From NCBI GenBank assembly GCA_007922305.1, contig ML677333.1, forward strand, positions 14,840,676-14,904,675: a DNA stretch of 64,000 nt, given 5' to 3'. A program made the translations under genes and the position numbers. The DNA is from Dermatemys mawii. Taxonomy: Eukaryota; Chordata; Testudines; Dermatemydidae. Under the pieces are notes generated by a model that did not search any database, was not told the DNA's origin, and saw nothing but the letters and a program-made list of their open reading frames with translations. Below are positions 1 to 13,100 of the stretch, in pieces. Every line of letters starts with the position of its first letter. Position 1 is the first letter of the stretch.

Positions 1-1047
1 GAAATTCAGGCCTTTAGACTACTTAAACAAGTGATTATATTCAGATTTACTTGTTCATTTACTGATGGCATTTATTTTCTATAGTTCACTGTGGGGGGGG
101 GGAAATATTAAACATGTCGTCATACCAGTTCATGGCTTCATTTTTTGTATGTTATAACAGTTATGTGATTTGAGAGGTATTAAATAAAATTTAAATTGGA
201 TATTTAGGCCTTTATTCTTCAGATTTTATATCCATATAATTCCAGTAATGTCTGTGAAGTTACTACTTTTTTTATGTTGGAGTAACTGAGGCCAGAATCA
301 GCCCTTTGCGTACAGCATTTGTTTTTCAAAAGAGAAGACCTCAGTGCAAAAAAACCCCATTGTTCTATGAAGAAAAAGCACAAATTCCTGAAGGACTTAA
401 AATGACTTTTCTGTATGAGTAGTTATGAATGAACACAGAATTAAGCAAGAAAAATTTCTTTCCCCATATTTATTTTTTCTTTATTCTTTCTAGGCTTGCT
501 TTAATTTGAGATTTGGTCCTTCAAATTTTAATTTTGCATATGATTGTTTTACTTCAAATGCTTAATGTCTGACCTCTTTGCAATAAAAATACTTGTTGAA
601 AAATGGAAGCCTTTTCTACTATCTGAGTATAAAGAATGAGGAGTACTTGTAGCACTTTAGAGACTAACCAGTTTATTTGGGCATAAGCTTTCGTGGGCTA
701 GGAAGTGGGTCCTATCCCACAAAAGCTTATGCCCAGATAAATTGGTTAGTCTGTAAGGTGCCATGAGTACTCCTCGTTCTTTTTGGGATACAGACTAGCA
801 CGGCTACTACTCTGAAACCTATCTGAGTATTCTTTACCAGTGCAAACTACTAACAGGTAATCTGAACTTCATTATATAAAGATTTAGTAAAAACTGACAT
901 GATTTATATGTTCATAGGCTATAATTTGTCACCTAATGTGATTTTTCTGGCAAAATAATACGTTTTCTTTTGGGTAAATAATTTTAATCAAATGAGGGAA
1001 GGATTAACCTATCGTTTTTGTTTTCTATCATTTTAACTTTTTTTCAG
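1..1047 (+). other. intron (3' part), one palindromic repeat
   Basis: This is the 3' part of the intron before the first visible exon. It is AT-rich and ends in a T-rich tract and TTTTCAG acceptor at 1041-1047. An 11-bp G run lies near 91. The only recognised element is the foldback repeat at 631-818; the rest shows nothing. Confidence 0.85.
631..818 (-). mobile_element. palindromic (foldback) element, copy 1, 12-bp TSD
   Basis: This 188-bp insertion is flanked by the 12-bp direct repeat CTATCTGAGTAT at 619-630 and 819-830, with mismatches immediately outside. Two arms of about 70 bp (from GAGGAGTACTTG near 638 to near 705, and from CCCACAAAAGC near 716 to the matching GTACTCCTC near 770) are inverted copies that would fold into a long hairpin. 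An asymmetric head of about 35 bp containing the complement of GCCGTGCTAGTCTGTAT follows at the right end. It is the same family as 12728-12825, 19934-20072 and 42179-42383, in reverse orientation relative to the last two. There is no coding capacity. Confidence 0.85.
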
Positions 1048-1146
1048 AGTGGAGACACTGTGTTGATAGGGGCTGTTAGAGGAGGTCATGTTGAAATTGT
1101 GAGGGCCCTGCTACATAAATATGCTGACATAAACATTAGAGGTCAG
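1048..1146 (+). CDS. KIDINS220: KIDINS220 exon, ankyrin repeat
   Basis: This exon is exactly 99 nt (33 codons, phase 0 at both ends), one ankyrin repeat long. It starts [18 protein letters not shown], with the ankyrin turn/helix pattern. The acceptor is TTTTCAG and the donor GTAAGT at 1147. It corresponds to human residues from about 268. Confidence 0.96.
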
Positions 1147-4100
1147 GTAAGTACAATGGTGTTGATGTTTTTATGTCAATTAGGTAGACTGTGAAGTTGA
1201 GAATTGTACAGTTTCCTGAAAAATATGGCTTGAAAAACTTGTCCAAGGTCTGTTGACCAGTATGAAGAAAAAAATACCTCTTCTGACACTGCTCTTGCAG
1301 TTTGAAGGAATAAATCTTATATGCTTTATGTAATAAAAATATATTGTCAACCAACTTCTTAGTTACCTAGCAGAAAAAATATTTATTGAATATATTTGAT
1401 GCATTTTTATCAGTATTCCTATAATATATTTGCTGAATAAATTATATTAAATATATTGGTGAAATTCACTGAATAATTATCAGTACTATTTTACTGGGCC
1501 TACTCGCAACATCTTTCTTGTTTTTGTTAGAACTTCTTTCCTTTTCTGGCTTAAACTTTTTCTTTTAATACTCTGCATTATCATCAGCTCCTATTGTTTT
1601 TTTCTTCCACACTTTTTCTAACATCTTCCATGTTTTCTGTTTCTTCTTTTTCCTCCTCCTAAAGCCTCTCTCCCAATACTGTACGTCTCTTATCAAACGT
1701 ATCCCATCTAATCATTCCTTCTACTCCTTTAATCTTTCTCTACCACCTGTATGTTGTTGTGTGGTAAAGCACCCATGCCCTACTTGCTAGAACACTAAAC
1801 CTACTAGCCACAAACAAAATAAGTTTGGTGCCCCAGTGTCTGTGCAGTGACCAAGAGAGAAGCCAAGCTGTCTCCCCCAGCAGCTATGAAAGGGGGAGGT
1901 TTTTTGTTTTTTAGGTCCCCTGCCAGCATGCTGTCACTGGACCCAGGGCCGGTGTAACCACTAAGCGGTCACCTAGGGCGCCAAGATTTGGGGGTGCCAA
2001 AAAGTGGTGCTCTGCACCGGGGCTTCCCACGTGGCTGGTGTGGCTGCCCAGCTCAGCAGGGAGGAGCTGCCTTCTGGAGGCACCAGAGAGCCAGAGCAAG
2101 GCATTTGTGGTGGCGGCGAGCCCCAGCTATGGAGGAGCTGGCGTGGCATGGTGGGGCTGCAGCCCTGCAAAGGCAACGGTGCTGCTAGCGGGAGCAGCTG
2201 TGCCCCCCACGCCTCCTGCCCAGGCTGTGGGCCGGCGCCCCCCCCGGGGGGTCCTGCAGCGGATGCATTACAGGTGCCAGCCCCCATGTGCCCCCTGGCT
2301 CTCCGCGCTTGGGTTCTGCGGCTCCAGTGCGTGTGAGCCACCGCTGCTCCTCCCTGAGCAGGCTCAGGGCCCCATGCCCCAGCCAGGGGATGCTCGCATC
2401 TGAGGGCAGCCTCAACATCTACTGCCACAAACACATTTAGCATATGTTTTGTGGACTTTATCACCAAGCAAGCCCACGGTATTGTCTTAAAGCACTTTTT
2501 CCTCTGAAAAGCTATGAGGTGGGCTGCCAGCACACTAACAAAATGATTAAGTAATTATAAGCTAACTCTCTTATGGTGAGACCTTCCATTCTTCCTTGCC
2601 CATAAATGTGGGACCCCTTGGTCCTGCCTAAGCACAACATAGTCAGGCACTGAACTGCTCACCAGAACCAGTGTTTTACACTAATGGTTCCAGTAGTGGA
2701 CCCTGTAGACTGTGAAGTATTTGCTTCTGGTCCTTCTTGCTGGCTATAACTTCTGCTTCTTCTATACATGCGAAGAAAGAGCTTGGAGACCTGTAAAACA
2801 AAGAGTAGCTCCTGCTACTAGAGGCTCTCATGAGAGGGAGAAGAAAAAGGAGCTGCTCCTCAGGCATGGAGCTACTTTTGTGATGAACGTACGAACCATC
2901 AATAGGAGGGGAATTCTACGAGAACATGACGAGTTGGCTCCCCACCATATCAATCCAAAAGTATCTACAACTAGAAATATACCACATGTATACAATGGCA
3001 ACTAACATAATGGAACACTGTATTGCAAGCCTTCATGTCTCTTCCCTGGCTCCCAATTCATGAACTAGCTGCAAGCCCAACAGATAGTTCTCTTCCCTGA
3101 ACTTGAGAATGGGTGGGGAAAAATCATCATATATAGGGCAGGACAAGAAGTCAAACCTATGTCCTGAATCTGCTTGTACAGTCACCAAGGTGTCTGGCCG
3201 CCAAATGAGGATGGCCTGAAGGCTTTGTTGCATTGTTCCCATCATTGCCCTATGCACTACATCTTGGGTGGTCCTCAGTCGTATAGAGATGAATCGTCCA
3301 ATCAGATTGCCTTGCATGCTAGTCTCTTTGAAGGTTCCTTTCTTTCCCCATAGTGTGTGAGAATTCCCCATTTGTCCCTGCCCTACTGCTTTCAACAAGC
3401 CAGTCCTGGGCAAAGGGATGGACTGAATTGCTCATTAGCTGTTGTCTGACTACATGTTCACAGTTCATTTTTCATAGCTATCTAAAAACTCAGTACAAAG
3501 ATCTCTGATCTTGCATATGAAGAAGATTCGTGCCTTTTCTGTACTTAAATTATAAAATCTATCTGAGAAAATCTAGCATTCTGCAAGAAATGGTGTTGAT
3601 TTTTCCATAGGTAGTACATTTCCCTCTGAATCATGACTGAAGGGATGCCCTAGCATGGTCTTAGGAGTTTCTGTGTTGTTGGATGTGCCATCTTTTGGAT
3701 GGCACTTAAAGCAGGTCCTGACAATTTTGAGTAATTAAAGATTCTCCTGGCACCTTGTATAGGTGTTATCCCATATTTTCTAGCCAAATTCTGGTGTAAG
3801 GAATTATGTTCTCCTTACCCAAAATCTACTTGAAGTTTTAGTTGGATGTGGTAGTGTTCTCTGCCTTTCCTGAACTGTGATGTAATTTTGCTTTGTGACT
3901 TTAAATAGTGATTATCCCATATGGTCTACAAAATGGATACTGCTGGATGAAAAGTGCTGTGTAAATCTAAAATGTTTGTTTGTTTTTTGTAGGATAGCAA
4001 AACTGCTTTATATTGGGCTGTTGAAAAAGGAAATGCTACAATGGTGAGGGATATCTTGCAATGCAATCCTGATACTGAAATATGTACAAAGGTAAGTGAT

Positions 4101-7100
4101 TGGGATTGTAACCATTGATATGGCATGTTTATTATTCTAAGACTCTTTTTTGTCTTCCTCCTGAATGGGTTTGAAACCATAATACCAAATTCCAATTTTG
4201 TTTGCAATATGGACAGTTCGCTGTTTAATTTCAGCTATATGTTTCTGTGCTATATAATCAGTTCTCTGTAGCCATGCCTTTTACCTGTAGGAACCAATCA
4301 CTGCTCAGTAAGAGCCATTCAGTAGGGAAACAGATTCTTATTGGTGATGCTGTGTTGCTGTGGTAAAGTGAATGACGGTGAATGTGGTGAGGGAGAGGGA
4401 GAGTGAGCTAATAAGTAATAAAATTAGCTCTGATAGTGATTGCATGCACAGGAATTGAAAAGAGGAAATATTATACAAAGCAACGATTTAACTTTTTTCC
4501 TCAAATACATTGGTAGCCATATTATGGGAATTCTCCCTTCTCTTATAGACTGTTTATGAAAGCACTTGGCTTTGGACTATGTAATGAAGTGTCTGTAGAA
4601 AGGCATTTACATTGCTTATGATGAATGCCTTTGATCAATTTACTATGTTCTTGAAGAGTAAGTGCATTTTTAAGGGAAAAGTTGGGAAGCACTATTTTTT
4701 TATGTAGTGATGCTTCTAGAATTATAAAAGTATCCTCTCTTAAAAGTAAAGAATTTAGTTTGTTAAAACATTCCTAATTATGGTTGGTCAGAAGGAATGA
4801 TGTTGTATGGAGGTTTTTATATTTGTGTTTATACATTTTTCTTCTAATTTTTACTTTAGGATGGAGAAACACCTCTTATAAAAGCAACCAAGATGAGAAA
4901 TATTGAAATAGTTGAGCTTCTGCTGGATAAAGGAGCTAAGGTTTCTGCTATTGACAAGGTAAAGAATAGTTGGTAACTTATTTATAGCATGTCTAATCAT
5001 GTTAGTTTTGGACACCAATTTAGTAGTGAATCATGAGTGTTTTTTGAAGCCAGATAGAGCCCTATCATTTGGAAAAACCAGATGCCTGGCAATCCTAGTC
5101 ATAAATGGAATTCACAACACAAAATGCAATTCACAAGCTGACATACACATTTCCTCAAACTGTCACATTATGTAAGTTGAGCTGATTATGCTTGATAAGA
5201 ACACTAGAAAATAAAACATTTACAGGTTCCATCCATTAACTTTCATACATTTAAAGTATTAATTTGTATTGTGTTTAGTGATTATACAATACCAGAAGTT
5301 AAATTTTACATTCATGCATAAGAAGGAATTTCACAATAAAACAGTTGAAAACAAGCAAGTTCTAATTGATTAATTCTGCCAGGAGTGCAGGTCTAGGCAA
5401 GCAATTTCAAAATAAGCCTGAAGAATCATAATACAACTTAATTAACCTGAGGACCAACAGTGATGAGATGAACAAAATCATGTGGCCAAATCTGTCTCCT
5501 TTCTCTCTGTTTAGATCGGTGTTGTTGTTTGGCACTCATATTTGGTTTTGATTGATTCTCTAGAAATAATTAAATAAGTGAGTCAAAGAACTAACATGAT
5601 ATACTCTGCTGCCCATAATAACTCCATAACCTGTTTGGTGTATTTCTTCTTCCTTCCACTCCTCTCTTCATCTTACTCTGTATGTTGTCCATTTACACTG
5701 CAAGCTTTTCTGGGAGGGAGGCTTGTTTTATTTTACATCTTTAAAGCACTGAACACCTTTTCTTTTTGAAGGTAAATAATAATGAATAACAAAATTAATG
5801 TGGTATTGATTTGTTGTTATGGGAAACTTTAAGACCTTGAAAATGCTTTCCTAGTTAAAGCTGTCAATGTAACAGTTTTATACAGCAGAAAATAGTATAA
5901 CCAGATTTTAAGTGTCTGAAGTTACTAAAAGATTGATGTTAGTAGCAACTTTTGGGTTCATGAGCCTTAAACTATGGAGGAAGACTAAAGAGAGCTAAAT
6001 TTTTATAATGTATTTTTACTATTATTATCCTTCTCTCTTGTCTACATGCTGTTAACATTTTGGTGAATTTCTTCAATATTATGTTAGGGAGTGTGTACCA
6101 GGATGGGGTTTGTCATTAAGGCCTGGTCTTCACTGAGCGGGGGATCAACTGCAGATATGGAACTTCAGCTATGTGAATCACGTAGCTGAAGTCTGCATAT
6201 CTGCAGCTGACTTACCTGCCGTCCTCACGGCGGCGGCAGTTGGTGGCGCGCTCCCCTGTTGACTCCAGCTTATGCCTCTAGTCAAGCTGGAGTTATGGAG
6301 TCGACGGGGGCAGCGCTGGCGATCGATTTCTCACGTCTTGGCGAGACACGATAAATTGATCGCCATAAGATCGATCCCTCCCTGCTGTAGTGAAGACAAG
6401 CCGTAAGACTTCTTTAAATATATTTTGTTTCAGTGAACTACATCACAGTAATATTTTGGAATATATATTCCATTGAGAATCTCAGTCTTCAAAATTAACA
6501 CTAATTGCTATTATTAGAGTTTTTTTTCACTTGATTTAATTACAGAAAGGAGATACACCACTTCATATTGCCATTCGTGGAAGAAGCCGTAAACTTGCAG
6601 AACTGCTTTTAAGAAATCCAAAAGATGGCAGACTGCTTTATAGACCTAACAAAGCAGGAGAGACACCTTATAACATTGACTGTAACCACCAGAAAAGTAT
6701 TTTAACTCAGATATTTGGTGCCAGTAAGTGTGAGCATTATTTGTCTTTTCCTTAAGTATTAATATCTGCTTTTGAAGGGAATAGAGCTCCTACTGAGATT
6801 TAAAGGGTTAAGTAACTAGGTGCGTCAGAAGAATCTTCTAAGGCCATGTTTCTGTTTATCCCATTGTATGATGAAAATTGAGTGTAGTTTGGAAAAGTGC
6901 AATTTTAATATGGGGAAGGGTGGTAATCTGAAAAGAAAATTAGAGCTTTACAGGAATATAGTAGTAAAATGCATTGTTCCAGAGCCCTAATACAATTAGA
7001 ATGAACCTTTTTGTCATTTGTTTCTGAACAGGAAACTAATGTGAGATGTATTGACTGACTCCCTTGCATTTGGTTTTGTCTATATTGGTTCTTGTTTTTG

Positions 7101-10100
7101 AGAGGAATTCATTTGCTTTAACTTGCTGCAGTTGTTGGATATTGTTTGAGTCCTTGCATATTCAGTCTTAATAGTTTTGACAAATATACAGTTCCTATGA
7201 GCTGCATCCTGTATTAATATACTGTTTATACTCTTACGGTTGAAATCCAGTTGAGCAGGAATATATTATAGAGAAACAAATTATTTTTTGTTCTTCTTTT
7301 GAATTATTCATTATACAAGTAAGTTTGTCATGTTTTCAAGTAATTGTGTGAAAAATAGAATATGAAAAAACATAATGTATTATATTTACATTACAGGGCA
7401 TTTGTCTCCTACTGAAACTGATGGAGACATGCTGGGTTATGATCTCTATAGCAGTGCCTTGGCTGATATTCTCAGTGAACCAACCATGCAGCCACCTATC
7501 TGTGTAGGGCTGTATGCCCAATGGGGAAGTGGGAAATCTTTTTTGCTGAAAAAACTGGAAGGTAACATTTGATTTTTAGCTTTTTTGTATGTTTAGGTAC
7601 ATAGCCTATAAAATATAACATAGGTGTTTGTACACTGAAATAGATCATCTAGTCCAGTATCCTGTGTCTGGTTCGATAATATATAACTCTTCTCTAAAAC
7701 TTCACCCTCTCCACCCCGATATTGTACACATCAATCAGGGAAAATATTAAAACATGAGGACCTTTAATTTAGCTAGTGCTGCCATAAATTTGTACATTTT
7801 ATACAATATCTAAGCAGTTTTTAAATCTTGCTAAACCTGTTAATATGCAAGGCTTCCTGCAGCAGTGAATCCCCCCACCTGGTAATTCTGTTGCTTTGAA
7901 AGTATTTCATTTAGTTAGTTTGGAATTTTAGTTTCAATTTCAACTTAGTTTATTTCTGTATTATAGGAAAGGGTAAATAGTGATGGCTCTTTCTTTGTGA
8001 TTATTATTTGTTCTTTTTATGTGTATCACCCATCTTGCTAGTTACCTTTCAAAACTAAATTCTGGTATTTTAATTCTCTTATATAAGTGTTCTCTGATTC
8101 TAGTAATTTGCCCTGCCATTTTCTGGATCTTTTTATTTCAGAGGTTAACTTTCTGAGAGCACATAATCAGGCTGACTGCAAAATTTGAAGAGAAAATCAC
8201 CATTAACTTATTTAAACTTTTTCCACGTATTCTCTATCCTCTTTGTAATGCATGTAAACTCTTATTTTCTGCTGCTCATTGAGATTTCCAGATTGACCCT
8301 GTAAATATTTGAGATGTTCCATCTAATTCATAAAAGTTAAAGTATTGTCTTACTTCTAAGGTGTATCTTGATCTCTTCAATTTAATTCATCATCCTAGAG
8401 CCCAGTCACTAAAGCTTACTCATATCTATTTACAATTTGTTATGGTTTGAATAACTTAAATAATTATTATTTGAGTGGATATATCCCTTCACTCATGTAC
8501 CTTATCATTCCCATTATAAATAAAAGTAATGTATGTTATTGGTGCTAATAGCTACCCTACATTAACTTTTCTACTTGAAGAACTTTTGTTTGTTCTTAAT
8601 CTTTGTTAGCTGTTTGTCAGTCATTTTTTAATTTATAATTTAAACAATTTTTTTTACCTTTCACTCCTTGGATACTAAATATGTGTTGCAGGAATTCTGG
8701 TATGTATGAACTTGAACTGAAAACCAGAAATAAATGCATAACATAATGGCTTTCATACTATGATGGTTATTATCAGGGTTCTAACACAATTTCCTTGATT
8801 GGTTTGCAGGAATTTATTTTTTGTGTCATAAAAGTATACAACTAAGCCTGACTTTTCTGTATGCTTTTTCTGTTCTAGATGAAATGAAAACATTTGCAGG
8901 ACAGCAGATTGAACCTCTGTTCCAGTTCTCTTGGCTTATTGTGTTCCTTACACTCTTGCTCTGTGGAGGGCTGGGTTTATTGCTTGCTTTCACAGTGGAC
9001 CCCATGCTCGGAATAGCTGTGGCACTGAGCTTATTAGCAGTTCTATACATATTCTTTAGTAAGTCTGTTTTCACTTTATATACAACATACTGGTTTTATC
9101 TATTTTTAGAGTTCAGTATTTATTCATAAGTAAATGCTGTGCTTCTGAAAAAAGTCAAGTAATTCTGCAAAAATACCCAAAGAAAAATGAGATTGTTTGT
9201 TTATTTTCATTATTTTTAATAATAAACGTTGGAGAATAAACATAGTAAGAACAGCAAAATAATGCATTTGACTTCATTAACTTGTGTTAGAACAATAGCT
9301 GTTAAGTAAAAATTCATTGACTCAGGTCCATATCATACTTTTATGTCACTTCAGTTCTGGAACTGAATATTTTTAATAGAAGCTCTTAACAGAACCAGGC
9401 AATAGCAAGGTTTTAAAAGTGCAGGGCTCAAATGACTGAGAGAGTATGATTAAAATTGCAGAAATATTTTAAAACAGTTGGAAAAAGTATATTAAGATGG
9501 AGTTAAGATATTTATCAAGTTAACAATAAAATATTATATAAAATGTAATTGTCACCAAAACCAGCATTGCAAATCCAGGAATTCCAGAGATAAATTAAAC
9601 TGAAAAGATGCCCATATATGTTAAAGTACAGAAACGCCCAGTTTAAGCCCCCATAATACCCTTAACTCTGCTTTATAGTGAGGCTGTGATGGGGACAGGG
9701 AGGATTAAAGATAATTTTTTTAAAAATTGGTTTTAAATTAATTTGATACCAGACATTAATATGCTATAAACATAATTGTATGATTATTGCTTGTTATTAC
9801 TATGTATGTATGTATTGCTATGTACAGATCCCTTTGCATCCCTGACAGTGTTCTCAGAGCCACCTTTGTTTTATGGCTTTAAAATTCCACCTCGGTCTTG
9901 AGAGTTATATTGCAGCTGTTATTCTTGTGTCCAAAAAAGACTGGATAGGGCCAACTTTAGAACCCAGAAATGCTGGTTTTCATTTGGTGAAGGGACCACT
10001 GTTGGGTGTAACAACCATTATATTTCTGTGGCTTGCGCAAATGGCTTCCACAACACTTAGTTCAGGCCACTAGTGTAGAACTGTTTGTGAACAGAGGCTA

Positions 10101-13100
10101 ATTCTTTTTTTTCATGACAATTCCAAGTACTACAATGAAGCCACTTGGCTTCATTAGTTCTGCAAGTTTTGATAAGTATTAAGGTCTTATCTGTTCAGAC
10201 TTTCATGACTTTTTTATATTGAGATGTCTCTTTTTATTACAGCTGTGATTTACTTTGGTGGCCGAAAAGAAGGAGAGAACTGGAACTGGGCCTGGGTATT
10301 AAGTACACGATTGGCAAGACATATTGGGTACTTGGAGCTGCTTCTCAAACTGATGTTTGTGAACCCACCAGAATTACCAGAGCAAACCACTAAAGCTTTA
10401 CCTGTCAGGTTAGAGTTATTTCATATGTACTTTTCTCTTTCTCTTTCCTGCATAATTCAGCTTCACACTGGTAACAATCTATAAATTGTACAGTGAAGTA
10501 GGAATCTAACAGGATTAAGTATGTGTAGTTTATTCTTCTTCAATAACTCTTCATGTTCTAATAAGAAAAAAAGAGTAATTATAGATCAAGGTACTTGATC
10601 AAGATAGTTTGAAGAAAATAATATTGGTTACCAAGATAACCATGCAAGATTTGTTCATATTACAATCACTTGAAATATGCAACAGATGCATTAAGCTTAT
10701 TCTTATGATATTTTAAGTATTGTATATATGTTTTTAATGATCATCAAATTCAAATGAATGGTATGCATTTGTATTTCTAGAATGATACCAAATATTAACC
10801 CTAAGTTTTATGATTGCTGATAGAGTCCCTTATGCTGTAGTGAGGTGCTAATAAAATTACTTCATGCTACGTCTCAATTTGTACACCCCAGTTTAACAAT
10901 AGCAATAAAATTTAGGTTAAAAATGCAATGTTATAGTTTGGAGTTATGATTTAGTTTTATTCTTCCTTTTCCTCACGTAGGTTGGTAAATCTCAATAGAA
11001 AATAATCTCCTATCACAAGTGCATGTATAGATTAAGTTTAGTAAAGTTTCAAATAGTCACAGCATGACCATGTAATTCTTCAAATTATGTATATACTTTT
11101 CAATATATTTAAATCAGAAAAGCTGATATGGATCCCTTGTTCATTAGTTACACATTTTTCTATCTTTGGTTACTACTGCAGTTTGTTCATGTACATATAT
11201 CAATTAAAAACTTATTTACTCCCTTGCCTTTTAATTGAGCATGAAACTGCTGAAATACTGGTATTTTTCATCCTGGATACGTATGAGAGAATCCTGCATA
11301 ATGTTGTTGTTGGATTGGTCTTTGGTTTTTGTGGATTGTGATCATTTCAGTTTTGTCTTTTATATTTGCACTCTGAGACCCTGTGAGATAGTAAATGAAA
11401 TGCTAAAATAAGACCAGGACAGAGGAAAAGGAAAGGTTGAAAATGAGGGAGGAGGAGGCCGGGGAAAGAGACTAAGGTACCACTACTCTTACAGCAATTT
11501 AAAGAAACACTTATTTAAATGTTCATTCTGCCACATTTGAAAGGGTACCCTTCAATTGTAGGGGAATAGGAAGGTTTTATTTCCACTAGCCAAAAAGGAC
11601 TTCTACATACAAGATACATGTTCTTTTTGTCTCGCTTCAGATTTCTGTTTACTGACTACAATAGACTGTCCAGTGTAGGTGGTGAAACTTCAATGGCTGA
11701 GATGATTGCTACGCTCTCTGATGCATGTGAAAGGGAGTTTGGTTTCTTAGCAACAAGACTTTTTCGAGTATTCAAGACAGAAGATACACAAGGTATGTAT
11801 TATTCAAATGACTTTTCGAATTTTTCCATTTCACTGCAGTCGTAAAGTGTTCTGTTTTCTCACATCAGTACATTGTTTGTTTAAACTGTAAGTTTTGATA
11901 TGTAAAAGAGGCACTACTGCTGTAATTGTACCCTTTCCACTCACCTTGGAAAAATAAGCTGTGAAACCATAGTTTGTTTTTGTATACTCTTTCTACATAA
12001 AAATTAGCTGAAAGCAAAAGCTATTCTTGAGCATAGTTGAGAGAATTTTTCATAAAAATATATGAATATATGTAGAAGCTCATTAGAGGTTGCAATTATT
12101 TTCCATGCCAGTTAAATTACCTCCTTTTTGACATGTTCAGAGCAAAGAGCATTTGAGAGATGGGTTAAGGTCAACCTGTGTTGCTCAGCAAATAGGCTCT
12201 GTGTTCTATTTCAGTTGTAGATTTTTCAGGATGTGTGACTTTATTCATGGGAATAATGAATTAACAAAACTGAACTGAGAAGACCCAAAAGCACACATCA
12301 TAGAATCATAGAACTGGAAGAGACCTCGAGAGATCATCTAGTCCAGTCCCCTGCGCACATTGCAGGACTAAGTATTATTTAGACCATCCCTGACAAGTGT
12401 TTGGAGATTTTTAAGAGCATGTTAGACAATGATGGAGATTCCACAACCTTCCTAGGCAATTTATTCCAATGCTTAACCACCCTGACAGTTGGGAAGCTTT
12501 TCCTAATGTACAACCTAAAACTCCCTTGCTGCAATTTAAGCTCGTTGCTTCTTGTCCTATCCTCAGAGGTTAAGAACAACAATTTTTCTCCTTCTTCCTT
12601 GTAATAACCTTTAACATACTTGAAAACTAGTATCATATCCTCTCTCTTCTCTTTTCCAGACTAACCAAATCAATTTTTTTTCAATCTTCCCTTATAGGTC
12701 ATGTTTTCTAGACCTTTAATCATTATTACAATGAGGAATACTTGTGGCACCTTAGAGATTAACTCTAAGGTGCCACAAGTATTCCTCATTTTATTTACGG
12801 ATACAGACTAACATGGCTGCTAATCTTAATCATTTTTGTTGCTCTTCTCTGGACTTTCTCCAATTTCTCGACTTATTTCCTGAAATTTGGCACCCAGAAC
12901 TTGACAACTATTCCAGTTGAGGCCTAATCAGTGTGGAATAGATCTTAATGAAAACCAAAATAGTTTTTCAGCCCTACTCCTATGAAAATAATAAAGTGAA
13001 AGGAAGGGAGTTTGTTCCTGGATAGTGTAAATCAGATGGCAGAAATAATCTTCAGAACAAGAAATTTTTATAAACCCATGCCCTTATCCTGCAGCCATTT

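Larger units (their letters stand above)
1147..3992 (+). other. intron with GC-rich hAT-like repeat and a Harbinger-like ORF remnant
   Basis: The 2846-bp intron runs from GTAAGT to a TTTTGTAG acceptor. It holds a T/C-rich stretch (about 1500-1750), a GC-rich hAT-like repeat (from 1944) and an antisense open stretch (3033-3413). The remainder is AT-rich sequence without recognisable features. Confidence 0.85.

Noticed and set aside
1973..2533. 186-codon minus-strand open frame with several + frames
   Set aside because: It lies within a GC-rich hAT-like repeat where stop codons are rare in all frames. No conserved motif.
9873..10073. 66-codon open frame directly upstream of an exon
   Set aside because: No splice signals join it to KIDINS220 in frame and the exon at 10243 already joins 8879-9058. 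No recognisable protein.
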